Positions 44,536 through 52,989 of a stretch of DNA of 64,000 bases are shown here, one piece after another. A model generated the notes under the pieces. The model did no database searches. It was not told the origin of the DNA and worked only from the letters and a program-made list of their open reading frames with translations. The translations under genes were made by a program, and so were the position numbers. Position 1 is the stretch's first letter. Every line of letters begins with the position of its first letter. The stretch is taken from NCBI RefSeq assembly GCF_001011155.1, contig NZ_CP011479.1:3304501-3368500 (forward strand), given 5' to 3'. The DNA is from Hoeflea sp. IMCC20628 (GTDB lineage: Bacteria; Pseudomonadota; Alphaproteobacteria; Rhizobiales; Rhizobiaceae).

Positions 44536-45423
44536 TTACTTGATCAGCGGCAAAAGCGTTTCTGCCGTTATGCGCATCTGGTCCGAATAGAATTTTTCGG
44601 TCAGCAGACTTGATCCATGGTCCTGGATGAATTTCAGCTGTTCGGGCGAGATATCGACCGGATCACGTTCCACCATGTCGGGATAGATCGCAGCAGGCGT
44701 GCGGTCGACGGGTGCTACAAACTCGTTGGTGAGTGCGCCGTCATAACCGATCTCTTTCAGCGTTTCGACGATCTTGGGCCAATTGAGATGACCAAGTCCT
44801 GCGGCAAAGCGATTGTTGTCGGCAACATGGAAGTCGAACAGGCGTTTGCCCGCCAGACGGATGGCATCGTAAATGTCCGATTCCTCCATATTGAGATGGT
44901 AGGCATCAAGACACACGCCGCAATCGGGGTGCACCGCATCGGCGAGAGCCAGCGCCTGGGCCGCGCGGTTGAAGATGTAGGTTTCAAACCGGTTGAGGGG
45001 TTCGATACCGATCTTGACGCCAACCTTCTGTGAATGAGCGAAACACTCCTTGGTCGCATCGACCAACCAGGCCCATTCCTCTTCCTCTGTGGCGTCGGGC
45101 TGCACCTTGCCAACGGTCGCCGGCACAAGTGTGATCACTTCGCCTTCCAGTTCGCTGACCATGGTCAGCACGCTCTTGACGTAATCTACAGTCCGGGCCC
45201 GCTGGCCTTCATCCTTGGCGGCCAGGTTGCGTTCGCCAAGTGTCAGCGTCACCGCGCCCCAGCAGCGAATGCCATGCTCCTTGAGAAGCGCCCGGGTTTC
45301 CTTGGTGTCGTACTGCGTCGGCTCGCCCGAAATCTCAATGCTTTCATAGCCGAATTTCTTGATCCGGCGAAGCGTGACTTCGAGCGGTTCGGCGCGCATC
45401 CAGTTGTGGGTCGACAGGTGCAT
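44536..45423 (-). CDS. Sugar phosphate isomerase/epimerase (xylose isomerase-like TIM barrel) 1
   Basis: This 295-aa TIM barrel has the family metal pattern: Glu in KIGIEPLNRFETY, Asp/His in CLDAYHLNMEE, His in FDFHVADNNR and a late Glu in LTNEFVAPVDR. It resembles tagatose/psicose 3-epimerases and ketose isomerases. It is the first gene of the minus operon and is divergent from a related epimerase at 45673. The sugar is unknown. Confidence 0.85.
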   Translation of the reverse strand: MHLSTHNWMRAEPLEVTLRRIKKFGYESIEISGEPTQYDTKETRALLKEHGIRCWGAVTLTLGERNLAAKDEGQRARTVDYVKSVLTMVSELEGEVITLVPATVGKVQPDATEEEEWAWLVDATKECFAHSQKVGVKIGIEPLNRFETYIFNRAAQALALADAVHPDCGVCLDAYHLNMEESDIYDAIRLAGKRLFDFHVADNNRFAAGLGHLNWPKIVETLKEIGYDGALTNEFVAPVDRTPAAIYPDMVERDPVDISPEQLKFIQDHGSSLLTEKFYSDQMRITAETLLPLIK

Positions 45424-45482
45424 GATATTCCTCCCTTGCAGCGGGACTCCACAACCCCGCCACTCGTTTCACTAGTTCATTC

Positions 45483-45493
45483 TGGTTAGACCA
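45483..45493. promoter_or_regulatory. Candidate GntR operator, weaker copy (TGGTTAGACCA)
   Basis: A TGGT-N3-ACCA palindrome lies 60 nt upstream of the minus-strand epimerase gene. It matches the stronger sites at 35688 and 45622. Confidence 0.45.
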
Positions 45494-45621
45494 ATTAATC
45501 CCAATTTCAAATCTAATCAAGCCTTCGAGTGTCATTTTCCAGATGATCGTCGCTCTATAGCCATCATTTTGGGGCTTGCGTACGGCTAACAAACATGATG
45601 ACGTATTCTCATTCGTTGTTT

Positions 45622-45632
45622 TGGTATTACCA
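45622..45632. promoter_or_regulatory. Candidate GntR operator (TGGTATTACCA)
   Basis: This palindrome is the reverse complement of the core site at 35688-35698 and lies 40 nt upstream of the plus-strand epimerase start, in the same divergent promoter region as the copy at 45483. Confidence 0.6.
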
Positions 45633-45672
45633 GTTTGACGAAAACCCGAAACAACTGAATTGGGAGTCCGCG

Positions 45673-46518
45673 ATGAAAATCGGTATGAACATGTTCTTGT
45701 GGACCACGCATGTAGGCCTTGAACACCAAGCTCTGCTGCGCGACATAAAGGCGACCGGTTTTGACGGTGTGGAAGTTCCGGTGTTCGAGGGCGACATCAA
45801 CCACTACAAAGAGATCGCTGCCATGCTTGATGACATCGGGCTTGAACGCACGGCAGTATCAGCGATGGGCGATCCGTCGATGAATCTCATCGGTGATCCA
45901 ACGGCCCGCGCCAAAGGTATCGACTTCATGCGCGCTACGCTGGACAAATCCCAGGCGCTTGGCGCGAAACTTATCTGCGGGCCGTTGCACTCGACACTGG
46001 GGCATTTTTCCGGTGAAGGTCCGACAGAACAGGAATTTGCCAATTCCGTCTTATCGCAACGCCTGATCGGAGATCACGCGGCTGGTCTCGGCATCACGGT
46101 AGCTCTTGAGGCGCTGAACCGTTTCGAATGCTATCTGGTCAACACCATGGATGGCCTGGCGTCCCATCTGGCTGAGGTTGACCATCCGAACATTCGTGCG
46201 ATGTACGACACGTTCCACGCCAACATCGAGGAAACCGACCCTATCGGCGCGTTGACACGGAATGCCGGCAGCGTTGCCCATATCCATATTTCCGAGAATG
46301 ATCGCGGTGTTCCGGGTCGCGGCAACATCCCATGGCAAGAGACCTATTCAGCAATCGGCAATATCGGCTATGACGGATGGCTGACAATCGAGAGCTTCGG
46401 CCGGGGGTTGCCGGATCTTGCGGCGGCCACCAAAGTGTGGAGAGATTTTGCTGAAAGCCCGGAAGCGGTGTATCGCGAAGGTTACACACACATTGCCAAT
46501 TCGCTGAGGGTTCACTGA
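45673..46518 (+). CDS. Sugar phosphate isomerase/epimerase (D-tagatose/psicose 3-epimerase-like) 2
   Basis: This 281-aa protein begins MKIGMNMFLWTTHVG, as in ketose 3-epimerases, and has Glu in VALEALNRFECY, Asp/His in MYDTFHANIEE, His in VAHIHISENDRG and Glu in LTIESFGRG, all expected metal or catalytic positions. The ATG at 45673 has gggag 5 nt upstream; the longer frame starting at 45595 runs through the operator and is unlikely. It may interconvert ketoses entering the pathway. Confidence 0.87.
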   Translation: MKIGMNMFLWTTHVGLEHQALLRDIKATGFDGVEVPVFEGDINHYKEIAAMLDDIGLERTAVSAMGDPSMNLIGDPTARAKGIDFMRATLDKSQALGAKLICGPLHSTLGHFSGEGPTEQEFANSVLSQRLIGDHAAGLGITVALEALNRFECYLVNTMDGLASHLAEVDHPNIRAMYDTFHANIEETDPIGALTRNAGSVAHIHISENDRGVPGRGNIPWQETYSAIGNIGYDGWLTIESFGRGLPDLAAATKVWRDFAESPEAVYREGYTHIANSLRVH

Positions 46519-46670
46519 GGAGACGAACCCGACAAGTAAACTGGAAGGCTGGCTGTCAGTATGACGTTACCGCCGGCGACAAACCCAACCCTGTCTCTGG
46601 CCCAGCCGGAGATTGTATTTATAACAAGCCCCTAGCGGCCGAACCGAACTGAATTCTGGAGGAGAGATCA

Positions 46671-47726
46671 ATGAAGACCATCAAGGGCCCGGCACTGTTT
46701 CTTGCGCAATTTGCTGGCGACGCGGCACCGTTCAATTCCTGGGACTCCATTACCAAATGGGCGGCAGATTGCGGCTACAAGGGTGTGCAGGTCCCCAGCT
46801 GGGACGGACGTCTGATCGATCTTGCCAAGGCTGCGTCATCAAAAGACTATTGCGACGAATTCAAGGGTGTGGCGCGCGAGAACGGTGTGGAAGTCACCGA
46901 GTTGTCTGCGCACCTGCAAGGGCAGCTTGTCGCCGTGCATCCCGCCTATGACGAAGCCTTTGACGGGTTTGCAGTACCGGAAGTGCGCGGCAATCCAAAA
47001 GCGCGGCAGGAATGGGCGGTCGACCAGGTGAGAATGGCGCTGTCGGCCTCGAAGAATATGGGCATCAGCGAGATGGCGAGCTTTTCCGGCGCGCTGGCCT
47101 GGCCTTACATCTATCCATGGCCGCAACGGCCGGCAGGCCTGGTCGAGACCGCCTTTGACGAGTTGGCCAAGCGCTGGCACCCGCTTCTCGATCACGCCGA
47201 GGACTGCGGCGTCGACATCTGTTACGAGATCCACCCGGGCGAAGATTTGCATGACGGCGTCACCTTCGAGATGTTCCTCGAACGCGTCGGCAATCATGCC
47301 CGCTGCAACATGCTCTACGATCCTTCGCATTATGTGCTGCAGTGTCTCGATTACATCGACAATATCGACATCTACAAAGACCGGATCAAGATGTTCCACG
47401 TCAAGGATGCGGAGTTCAACCCGACCGGTCGGCAGGGTGTGTATTCCGGCTACCAGCCTTGGGTGGACCGGGCCGGGCGGTTCCGTTCACTCGGCGACGG
47501 ACAGGTCGATTTCGGGGCGATCTTCTCAAAGATGGCAGCCAATGATTTTGGCGGCTGGGCCGTTGTTGAGTGGGAATGCTGCCTCAAGCACCCCGAAGAC
47601 GGCGCACGCGAAGGCGCACAGTTCGTCTCCGACCACATCATCCGTGTGACCGAGAGGGCTTTCGATGATTTCGCCGATGGCGGAACCGACGATGCTGCCA
47701 ACCGTCGCATGCTCGGCATTTCCTGA
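46671..47726 (+). CDS. Sugar phosphate isomerase/epimerase (xylose isomerase-like TIM barrel) 3
   Basis: This 351-aa protein is longer than the two others. It shows Glu in ICYEIHPGEDLHDG, Asp/His in LYDPSHYVLQ, His in MFHVKDAEF and Glu in WAVVEWECCLKHPEDGA. It lies 15 nt before the Gfo/Idh/MocA gene and a ggaggagag ribosome-binding site precedes it. Pairs of this kind are common in inositol-like or sugar catabolism. The 152-nt spacer upstream has no further gene. Confidence 0.87.
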   Translation: MKTIKGPALFLAQFAGDAAPFNSWDSITKWAADCGYKGVQVPSWDGRLIDLAKAASSKDYCDEFKGVARENGVEVTELSAHLQGQLVAVHPAYDEAFDGFAVPEVRGNPKARQEWAVDQVRMALSASKNMGISEMASFSGALAWPYIYPWPQRPAGLVETAFDELAKRWHPLLDHAEDCGVDICYEIHPGEDLHDGVTFEMFLERVGNHARCNMLYDPSHYVLQCLDYIDNIDIYKDRIKMFHVKDAEFNPTGRQGVYSGYQPWVDRAGRFRSLGDGQVDFGAIFSKMAANDFGGWAVVEWECCLKHPEDGAREGAQFVSDHIIRVTERAFDDFADGGTDDAANRRMLGIS

Positions 47727-47741
47727 GCGGGAGGGACAACA

Positions 47742-48926
47742 ATGGCTATTGAAGGTTCCAACGCATCAGCACCCCGGCGCATCCGTCTCGGCATGGTCGG
47801 TGGCGGACGTGACGCATTCATCGGCGGCGTCCACCGCATCGCCTCACGCATCGATGACCGCTACGAGCTGGTCGCCGGTGCTTTTTCTTCCACACCGGAG
47901 AAATCCAAGGCCTCGGCCGCCGATCTCGGTGTGGCCGCTGACCGGGCCTATGGCGACTATGTCGAAATGGCCAAGCGGGAAGCGCGGCTGAAAAACGGTA
48001 TTGAGGCGGTCTCAATTGTTACTCCGAACCACATGCATTATCCGGTCGCGCGCGAGTTTCTCAAGCGCGGCATTCATGTGATCTGCGACAAGCCGCTGAC
48101 CTCGACGCTTGCCGATGCGCGCAAGCTCAAGAAAGCTGCCGAAGCCTCAGGTGCGCTGTTCGTGCTGACGCATAACTACACCGGCTATCCGATGATCCGG
48201 CAGGCGCGCGAGATGATTGCCGCTGGCGAACTTGGGGCGATCCGGCTGGTGCAGGTTGAATATGCGCAGGACTGGTTGTCGGAAAAGCTTGAGGAGACCG
48301 GACAAAAGCAGGCGGGTTGGCGTACTGACCCTGCCCGCTCCGGCCTTGGAGGCTCGACCGGCGACATCGGCACCCATGCCTTCAACCTGGCGAGTTTTGT
48401 CTCGGGCCTTGAGCTCGAGCAGCTTTGCGCCGATCTCGACAGTTTCGTCGAAGGCCGGCAGCTTGATGACAACGGTCATGTGCTGATGCGGTTTTCAGGT
48501 GGTGCCAAGGGCATGCTGTGGTGCAGCCAGGTTGCGCCCGGAAACGAGAATGCTCTGAAACTACGCATTTATGGCGAAAAGGGCGGACTCGAATGGGCCC
48601 AGGAAGACCCGAACTATCTCTGGCACACGCCGTTGGGACAGCCGAAGCGATTATTGACCCGCAACGGTGCCGGTGCCACAGCCGCCGGTCAACGTGTCAG
48701 CCGCATTCCTGGCGGGCATCCGGAAGGCTACCTGGAAGGTTTTGCCAATATCTACACCGAAGCCGCCGAAGCGATTGTCGCACGCCGGGACGGCAAACCA
48801 ACGCCGGACGGGGTGATGTTCCCCGGCATCGATGAGGGGTTGGCAGGTGTCGCGTTCGTGACAGCCTGTGTGGACTCCTCGCGGCGTGGAGGGTCCTGGG
48901 TGAAGTTCAGCAATTACGCTTCATAA
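47742..48926 (+). CDS. Gfo/Idh/MocA family oxidoreductase
   Basis: This 394-aa protein has the N-terminal Rossmann motif RLGMVGGGRDAFIGGVH and the EKP-like HVICDKPLTSTLADARKLK, with a catalytic-domain segment GSTGDIGTHAFNLASFVSG. It would oxidise or reduce a sugar, sugar acid or inositol with NAD(P). With the isomerase just upstream it forms a two-gene unit. Confidence 0.9.
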   Translation: MAIEGSNASAPRRIRLGMVGGGRDAFIGGVHRIASRIDDRYELVAGAFSSTPEKSKASAADLGVAADRAYGDYVEMAKREARLKNGIEAVSIVTPNHMHYPVAREFLKRGIHVICDKPLTSTLADARKLKKAAEASGALFVLTHNYTGYPMIRQAREMIAAGELGAIRLVQVEYAQDWLSEKLEETGQKQAGWRTDPARSGLGGSTGDIGTHAFNLASFVSGLELEQLCADLDSFVEGRQLDDNGHVLMRFSGGAKGMLWCSQVAPGNENALKLRIYGEKGGLEWAQEDPNYLWHTPLGQPKRLLTRNGAGATAAGQRVSRIPGGHPEGYLEGFANIYTEAAEAIVARRDGKPTPDGVMFPGIDEGLAGVAFVTACVDSSRRGGSWVKFSNYAS

Positions 48927-48942
48927 TCCGAAAGCAGCTTGA

Positions 48943-48972
48943 CCTGCCAACTCTCACTACGGAGTTGGCAGG
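48943..48972. terminator. Hairpin between convergent genes
   Basis: CCTGCCAACTC and GAGTTGGCAGG form a perfect 11-bp stem with an 8-nt loop, 17 nt after the Gfo/Idh/MocA stop codon and upstream of the convergent amidohydrolase 3' end. There is no T-run on either strand; it may act in both directions. Confidence 0.5.
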
Positions 48973-49031
48973 ACCGCCTCCAGCGGTTTGGAACACCGCT
49001 CCATTAGCCGCCCCGCCTCACCCTCAGGTTT

Positions 49032-49922
49032 TCAGGCCGGGCGGTAGACCCGAGTGGCCGTGCCCCGAAAAATCGCAGAGCGGGTCGCCTCATCGTATTT
49101 GGCAGCGGCATCATGGAAGGACGAAACCATTGTCAGGTGATCGGTCCAGAGTTTCTCGATTGGAAAGTTCGAACCGAACATCACCCGGTCGCTGCCGAGG
49201 ATTTCGACCGCATTGGAGACAACGTAATCGATCAAGGCTGGATCATTGCGGTGCAGAAAAGTGCCGAGCCCGGATAATTTGGCGCTGAGATTCGAATAGG
49301 GCGCGAGCGCGCGCAATCCTGCCTGCCAGGCCTCCTGCGTGGCCGGGTCCATCCCGGTCAGCATGCCGGCATGGGTGAGAATGAATTGTGTTTCCGGGTT
49401 TTCTGCCACCAGTTCGGCGCCGTCAGCCATCTGTCCGGGGAACAGTTGCAGATCGAAGGACAGACCGTAATCCTTCAGCCGGGCTACATTGGCGCGCACA
49501 TTCGGCTCAAACATTTGCTTCGCCGATGGCGCAAAGCGGAACTCCGGCGTGTCGTGCCAGTGCAATTGCATGCGGACGCCGCGCAACAGCGGATAGTTTT
49601 TCAAACGGTCAAGTTGTGGCCGCACATCCTCAACTGTCATGTCAGCATAGCCGACGATCGCATGTGGCCAGCCGGTGCGCTCGGCGGTTGCCTGAACCCA
49701 GGCCACTTCGTCTTCAAAGTGCTCCTTGGCCCAATTGGTCTGCACATAGATTGCCTTGTCGATACCGGACGACTGCTGATCGGCAAGAAACTCCTCGACC
49801 GGATAGTCGCGGCGAATAGACTGATACGGACCAAAGATGCGCGGAACCATGGGGCCGGCAAGCCAGGGCAGATCCGCCTGCCGCCAGATATGAAAATGCG
49901 AATCGACAATTCCTGAGGTCAC
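49032..49922 (-). CDS. Amidohydrolase family protein (TIM-barrel lactonase/hydrolase type)
   Basis: This 296-aa amidohydrolase-2-type protein starts with a GTG (49922) that overlaps the CoxE-like stop. It has the HxH motif in VDSHFHIW, VGYADMTVEDVRPQLDRLKN, His in QFILTHAGM and the late Asp region LGSDRVMFGSNFP. The family includes lactonases such as fuconolactonase and pyrone-dicarboxylate hydrolase. As the last gene of the Mo-hydroxylase operon it may hydrolyse a product of the hydroxylase. That is inferred from position. Confidence 0.87.
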   Translation of the reverse strand: MTSGIVDSHFHIWRQADLPWLAGPMVPRIFGPYQSIRRDYPVEEFLADQQSSGIDKAIYVQTNWAKEHFEDEVAWVQATAERTGWPHAIVGYADMTVEDVRPQLDRLKNYPLLRGVRMQLHWHDTPEFRFAPSAKQMFEPNVRANVARLKDYGLSFDLQLFPGQMADGAELVAENPETQFILTHAGMLTGMDPATQEAWQAGLRALAPYSNLSAKLSGLGTFLHRNDPALIDYVVSNAVEILGSDRVMFGSNFPIEKLWTDHLTMVSSFHDAAAKYDEATRSAIFRGTATRVYRPA

Positions 49923-51088
49923 AGGCCCCTCCCCGACATGGTTTCAATTTGTGGAGCGGCACGCCCCAATGACAGAAGAAATTTCGTCAGACCGGCTACC
50001 GACGATCCATCCACCAGATCATCGAGCGTCGGCAGGATGGCGCGCAAAGCCTCGGTCTCCGGACGAAAGCGCGGATCACCCGCCAGTGGTGTCGCCAGCG
50101 ACAACCGGTGCGCCGAGGCGGCGAAGCGGCGGAACGCGGATTCCATCTCGGTCGGCTCGCCGCGTTCAAGTGCGTCGGACAGGATGACTACAACAGCGCC
50201 TCTGGCGAAAGCCGAGAACCGCGGCACTGACAAAAACGCCAGCAATGTCCCGCCGATGCGGGTGCCACCGTCCCAGTCTTCGACCAGTGCTGCCGCCTGC
50301 GCCAGCGCCTGCTCGCGATTGCGGATCCGCAAGGCTGATGTCAGTCGTGTCAGTCTGGTTCCGAAGCAGAACACCTCGGCCCGTCCGGTGCCATGGACTG
50401 CGGCATAGGCAACCTTGAGATAATCCTCGGTGTGAAGCTTCATTGATCCCGAGACGTCAAGCAGCAGCAGCAGCCTGCGCGGCACACGTTGCTGGCGGCG
50501 CAGTTGCGGAGACGGAATATCGCCATCGGCTGACAAAATCTTCCGCATCGACCGGCGGATGTCGAGATTCTTGCCGGTCGCGGTTCTGACCGTTCGAAAA
50601 GACCGGCGACAGGGAAGGGCCGAGCCAAGCTTGCGCTCAAGCGCATCGAGGCGAAGTCCATCATTTGCGAAGGCGCGAATGCTGAGTTGTTCCGTCCCCG
50701 ATGTCAGTTCGCCACCGGTTTCTTCCTGCACCGGGCCGGTTTCTTCCTCTGCGGTATCGCTATTGTCCTTGATCTGGGGCTCGTCCTCGTCTTGCCCCTC
50801 GCCCTCAATGTTGACCCTGGCCTCGCCATGGAACCAGCTTTCAAACAGCGCATCGAACTCGACGCGCCGCTCCGGCGCCGGCGCGAATGTGGCGACCGCC
50901 GAGCGGCGGATATCGTCCATCGAGCGTGGCCCAAGCAGGGTTACCGCCTGCATGAAGGCAATTGCCTGTTCGGGTGCGATGGCAAAGCCGAACCGGCGCA
51001 ACAACCGGGCAAAGCCGAACAAGGGGGCGGAGCCGCGCGGCAATTCACCCGGAACCGATGCTGTATCGCAAACCAGAAACTTGTTCAT
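49919..51088 (-). CDS. VWA domain-containing protein, CoxE-like
   Basis: This 389-aa protein has an acidic linker (about 93-125, rich in Asp and Glu) and a C-terminal von Willebrand A domain with MIDAS residues D211-x-S213-x-S215 (LLLLDVSGSM). CoxE-type proteins work with the MoxR ATPase CoxD to mature the Mo/Cu or Mo centre of hydroxylases. It overlaps the upstream ATPase gene by ATGA. Here it serves the molybdenum hydroxylase encoded upstream. Confidence 0.87.
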   Translation of the reverse strand: MNKFLVCDTASVPGELPRGSAPLFGFARLLRRFGFAIAPEQAIAFMQAVTLLGPRSMDDIRRSAVATFAPAPERRVEFDALFESWFHGEARVNIEGEGQDEDEPQIKDNSDTAEEETGPVQEETGGELTSGTEQLSIRAFANDGLRLDALERKLGSALPCRRSFRTVRTATGKNLDIRRSMRKILSADGDIPSPQLRRQQRVPRRLLLLLDVSGSMKLHTEDYLKVAYAAVHGTGRAEVFCFGTRLTRLTSALRIRNREQALAQAAALVEDWDGGTRIGGTLLAFLSVPRFSAFARGAVVVILSDALERGEPTEMESAFRRFAASAHRLSLATPLAGDPRFRPETEALRAILPTLDDLVDGSSVAGLTKFLLSLGRAAPQIETMSGRGL

Positions 51089-51963
51089 GACATCGCAGCC
51101 TCAATGATGCGCCCCATCTCGGGCTCAATGTGGTGAACGTCTTCCTCATCCTTGATCAGAACGCCGATCGCACGGCGAAACGCCTCGGGCCAGGGACTGC
51201 CGCCTTTTTCCAGGATGGTTGCCGCATTGGCCCATTCAATCGCCTCGGCGATACCCGGCGGCTTGGCCAGTGGCCGCGCGCGGATGTCACGCACCGCGCC
51301 GGCAACAGCTAGCGCCGTCTCGCGCGCCACATCACCGGCACGCGCCATGATGATCGCGGCCTCGCGGTCTGCGTCCGGATAGCCGATCCAGTGATAGACG
51401 CAGCGGCGGCGCAGTGCCTCGGCCAGTTCACGGGTGCGGTTTGACGTCAGAACCACCAATGGCCGGGCAGCAGCGCAGATGGTGCCGCGTTCAGGAATGG
51501 AAATCTGGAAATCGGAGAGAAATTCGAGCAGCAAGGCTTCGAATTCATGGTCCGATCGGTCTATCTCATCGACCAGAAGAACCCGCTGTTCTGGCGACTG
51601 CAACACCTGCAGCAGCGGACGGGCGATCAGGAACCGGTCGCCGTAGATATCGATCTCGGCTTCACCGGCCTGACGGATGGCCAGCAATTGCCGCTGGTAG
51701 TTCCATTCGTAAAGCGCATGCGCGGCATCGATGCCTTCATAGCATTGCAGCCGCACCAGATCGCGGCCCAGCGCCTCGGCAACAGCCTTTGCCGCTTCCG
51801 TCTTGCCGACGCCCGGCGCGCCTTCGAGCAGCAAGGGCTTGCCCAGTCGAATGGCCAGGAATATCGCCGTTGCCAGGCTTTCATCAGCCAGATAGTGCAA
51901 CTGCGATAGACGGGACATCACGGCTTCTGGCGAGGTTGCCATCGCGTCAACGCCGTGGGCCAT
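51085..51963 (-). CDS. MoxR-type AAA+ ATPase, CoxD-like
   Basis: This 292-aa ATPase has Walker A GAPGVGKT at 48-55, Walker B VLLVDEIDRSD and the sensor region VVLTSNRTRELAEALRRRC. The start at 51963 or 51942 is uncertain; the first follows a weak site. It partners the VWA protein, the usual MoxR/VWA chaperone pair for insertion or sulfuration of molybdenum cofactors. Confidence 0.87.
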   Translation of the reverse strand: MAHGVDAMATSPEAVMSRLSQLHYLADESLATAIFLAIRLGKPLLLEGAPGVGKTEAAKAVAEALGRDLVRLQCYEGIDAAHALYEWNYQRQLLAIRQAGEAEIDIYGDRFLIARPLLQVLQSPEQRVLLVDEIDRSDHEFEALLLEFLSDFQISIPERGTICAAARPLVVLTSNRTRELAEALRRRCVYHWIGYPDADREAAIIMARAGDVARETALAVAGAVRDIRARPLAKPPGIAEAIEWANAATILEKGGSPWPEAFRRAIGVLIKDEEDVHHIEPEMGRIIEAAMS

Positions 51964-51965
51964 CG

Positions 51966-52988
51966 TCACTCGGTCCGGCCTTCGCCCGCAGCGGCTTTCG
52001 CCCTCAGCGCGCGCAGGATCCGCTCCGGGGTGATCGGCATGGTGTCGATGCGGACCCCGACGGCGTCGAAAATGGCATTGGCCACCGCCGGAATCTGCGG
52101 GTTGGCGCACATCTCGCCCGGCCCCTTGGCGCCATAAGGTCCGTCAGACGACGGCCGTTCCAGCACATAGGTTTCGGTCTCTGCCAGATCGCCGGGTCCG
52201 GGCATGAGATACTGATTGAAATCGGTGCCGCCATGATCGCGGTTGGGATAATAGGGTTCGGTGGTCTCGTAGAGCGCGTGGCTGATGCCCATCCAGGAGC
52301 CGCCGACCAGTTGCTGCTCGACCATTTTCGGGTTCAGCGCCCGGCCGACCTCATAGACATTCTTCACCGATTGCACGGTGACTTCGCCGGTCTCGTCATC
52401 CACCTCGACATCGGCCACAACGCAGGCATGAGCGTAGCACGTGGCAGGCTTCATCGCGCCGGTCTCGGTGTCGGGATAAGAGCGCTGCACCAAAAACATT
52501 CCACGTCCGGAGATCGACCGGCCCTGTTTGAAATGCGCCGCCAGCGCGGTGTCGAAGATCGAAATCGACTTCTGCGGCGCGCCCTTGACGTGAATATTGC
52601 CTTCGCCATCGGTCTCGAGGTCGGACGCATTGACCTCCAGTTCCTCGGCCGCCACTTCGAGCATCACCTGGCGCGCTTCCTGGGCTGCCTGCAGCACCGC
52701 ATTGCCGACCCGATGCGTGCCGCGAGAGGCAAATGTGCCCATGCAATGTGGTCCGGTGTCGGTGTCCGCGGTATCGATGGTCACGCATTCAGTGGGAACG
52801 CCGATGGTTTCGGCGCAGATCTGCGCCATCACCTGCTTGAGACCCTGGCCGAGATCAACACTCGACAGCGAGACCATGAAATTGCCGGTGGGGGTCGAGT
52901 GGACCAGCGCCTGGCTTGGGTCACCGCCGAGGTTCATGCCTGTGGGGTAGTTGATTGCCGCGACACCGCGGCCATGTTTCATTGCCAT
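51966..52988 (-). CDS. Molybdenum hydroxylase Mo-binding subunit, C-terminal half (separate protein)
   Basis: This 340-aa protein corresponds to the second half of xanthine dehydrogenase-family molybdopterin subunits. It has DLGQGLKQVMAQICAE, GTFASRGTHRVGNAV, and the active-site Glu region YGAKGPGEMCANPQI. It has its own start with gggagg upstream, and the first half stops two nucleotides earlier. Split Mo subunits of similar sizes are known in nicotinate dehydrogenase NdhLM of Eubacterium barkeri. The two halves should form one active site together. Confidence 0.85.
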   Translation of the reverse strand: MAMKHGRGVAAINYPTGMNLGGDPSQALVHSTPTGNFMVSLSSVDLGQGLKQVMAQICAETIGVPTECVTIDTADTDTGPHCMGTFASRGTHRVGNAVLQAAQEARQVMLEVAAEELEVNASDLETDGEGNIHVKGAPQKSISIFDTALAAHFKQGRSISGRGMFLVQRSYPDTETGAMKPATCYAHACVVADVEVDDETGEVTVQSVKNVYEVGRALNPKMVEQQLVGGSWMGISHALYETTEPYYPNRDHGGTDFNQYLMPGPGDLAETETYVLERPSSDGPYGAKGPGEMCANPQIPAVANAIFDAVGVRIDTMPITPERILRALRAKAAAGEGRTE

Positions 52989-52989
52989 T

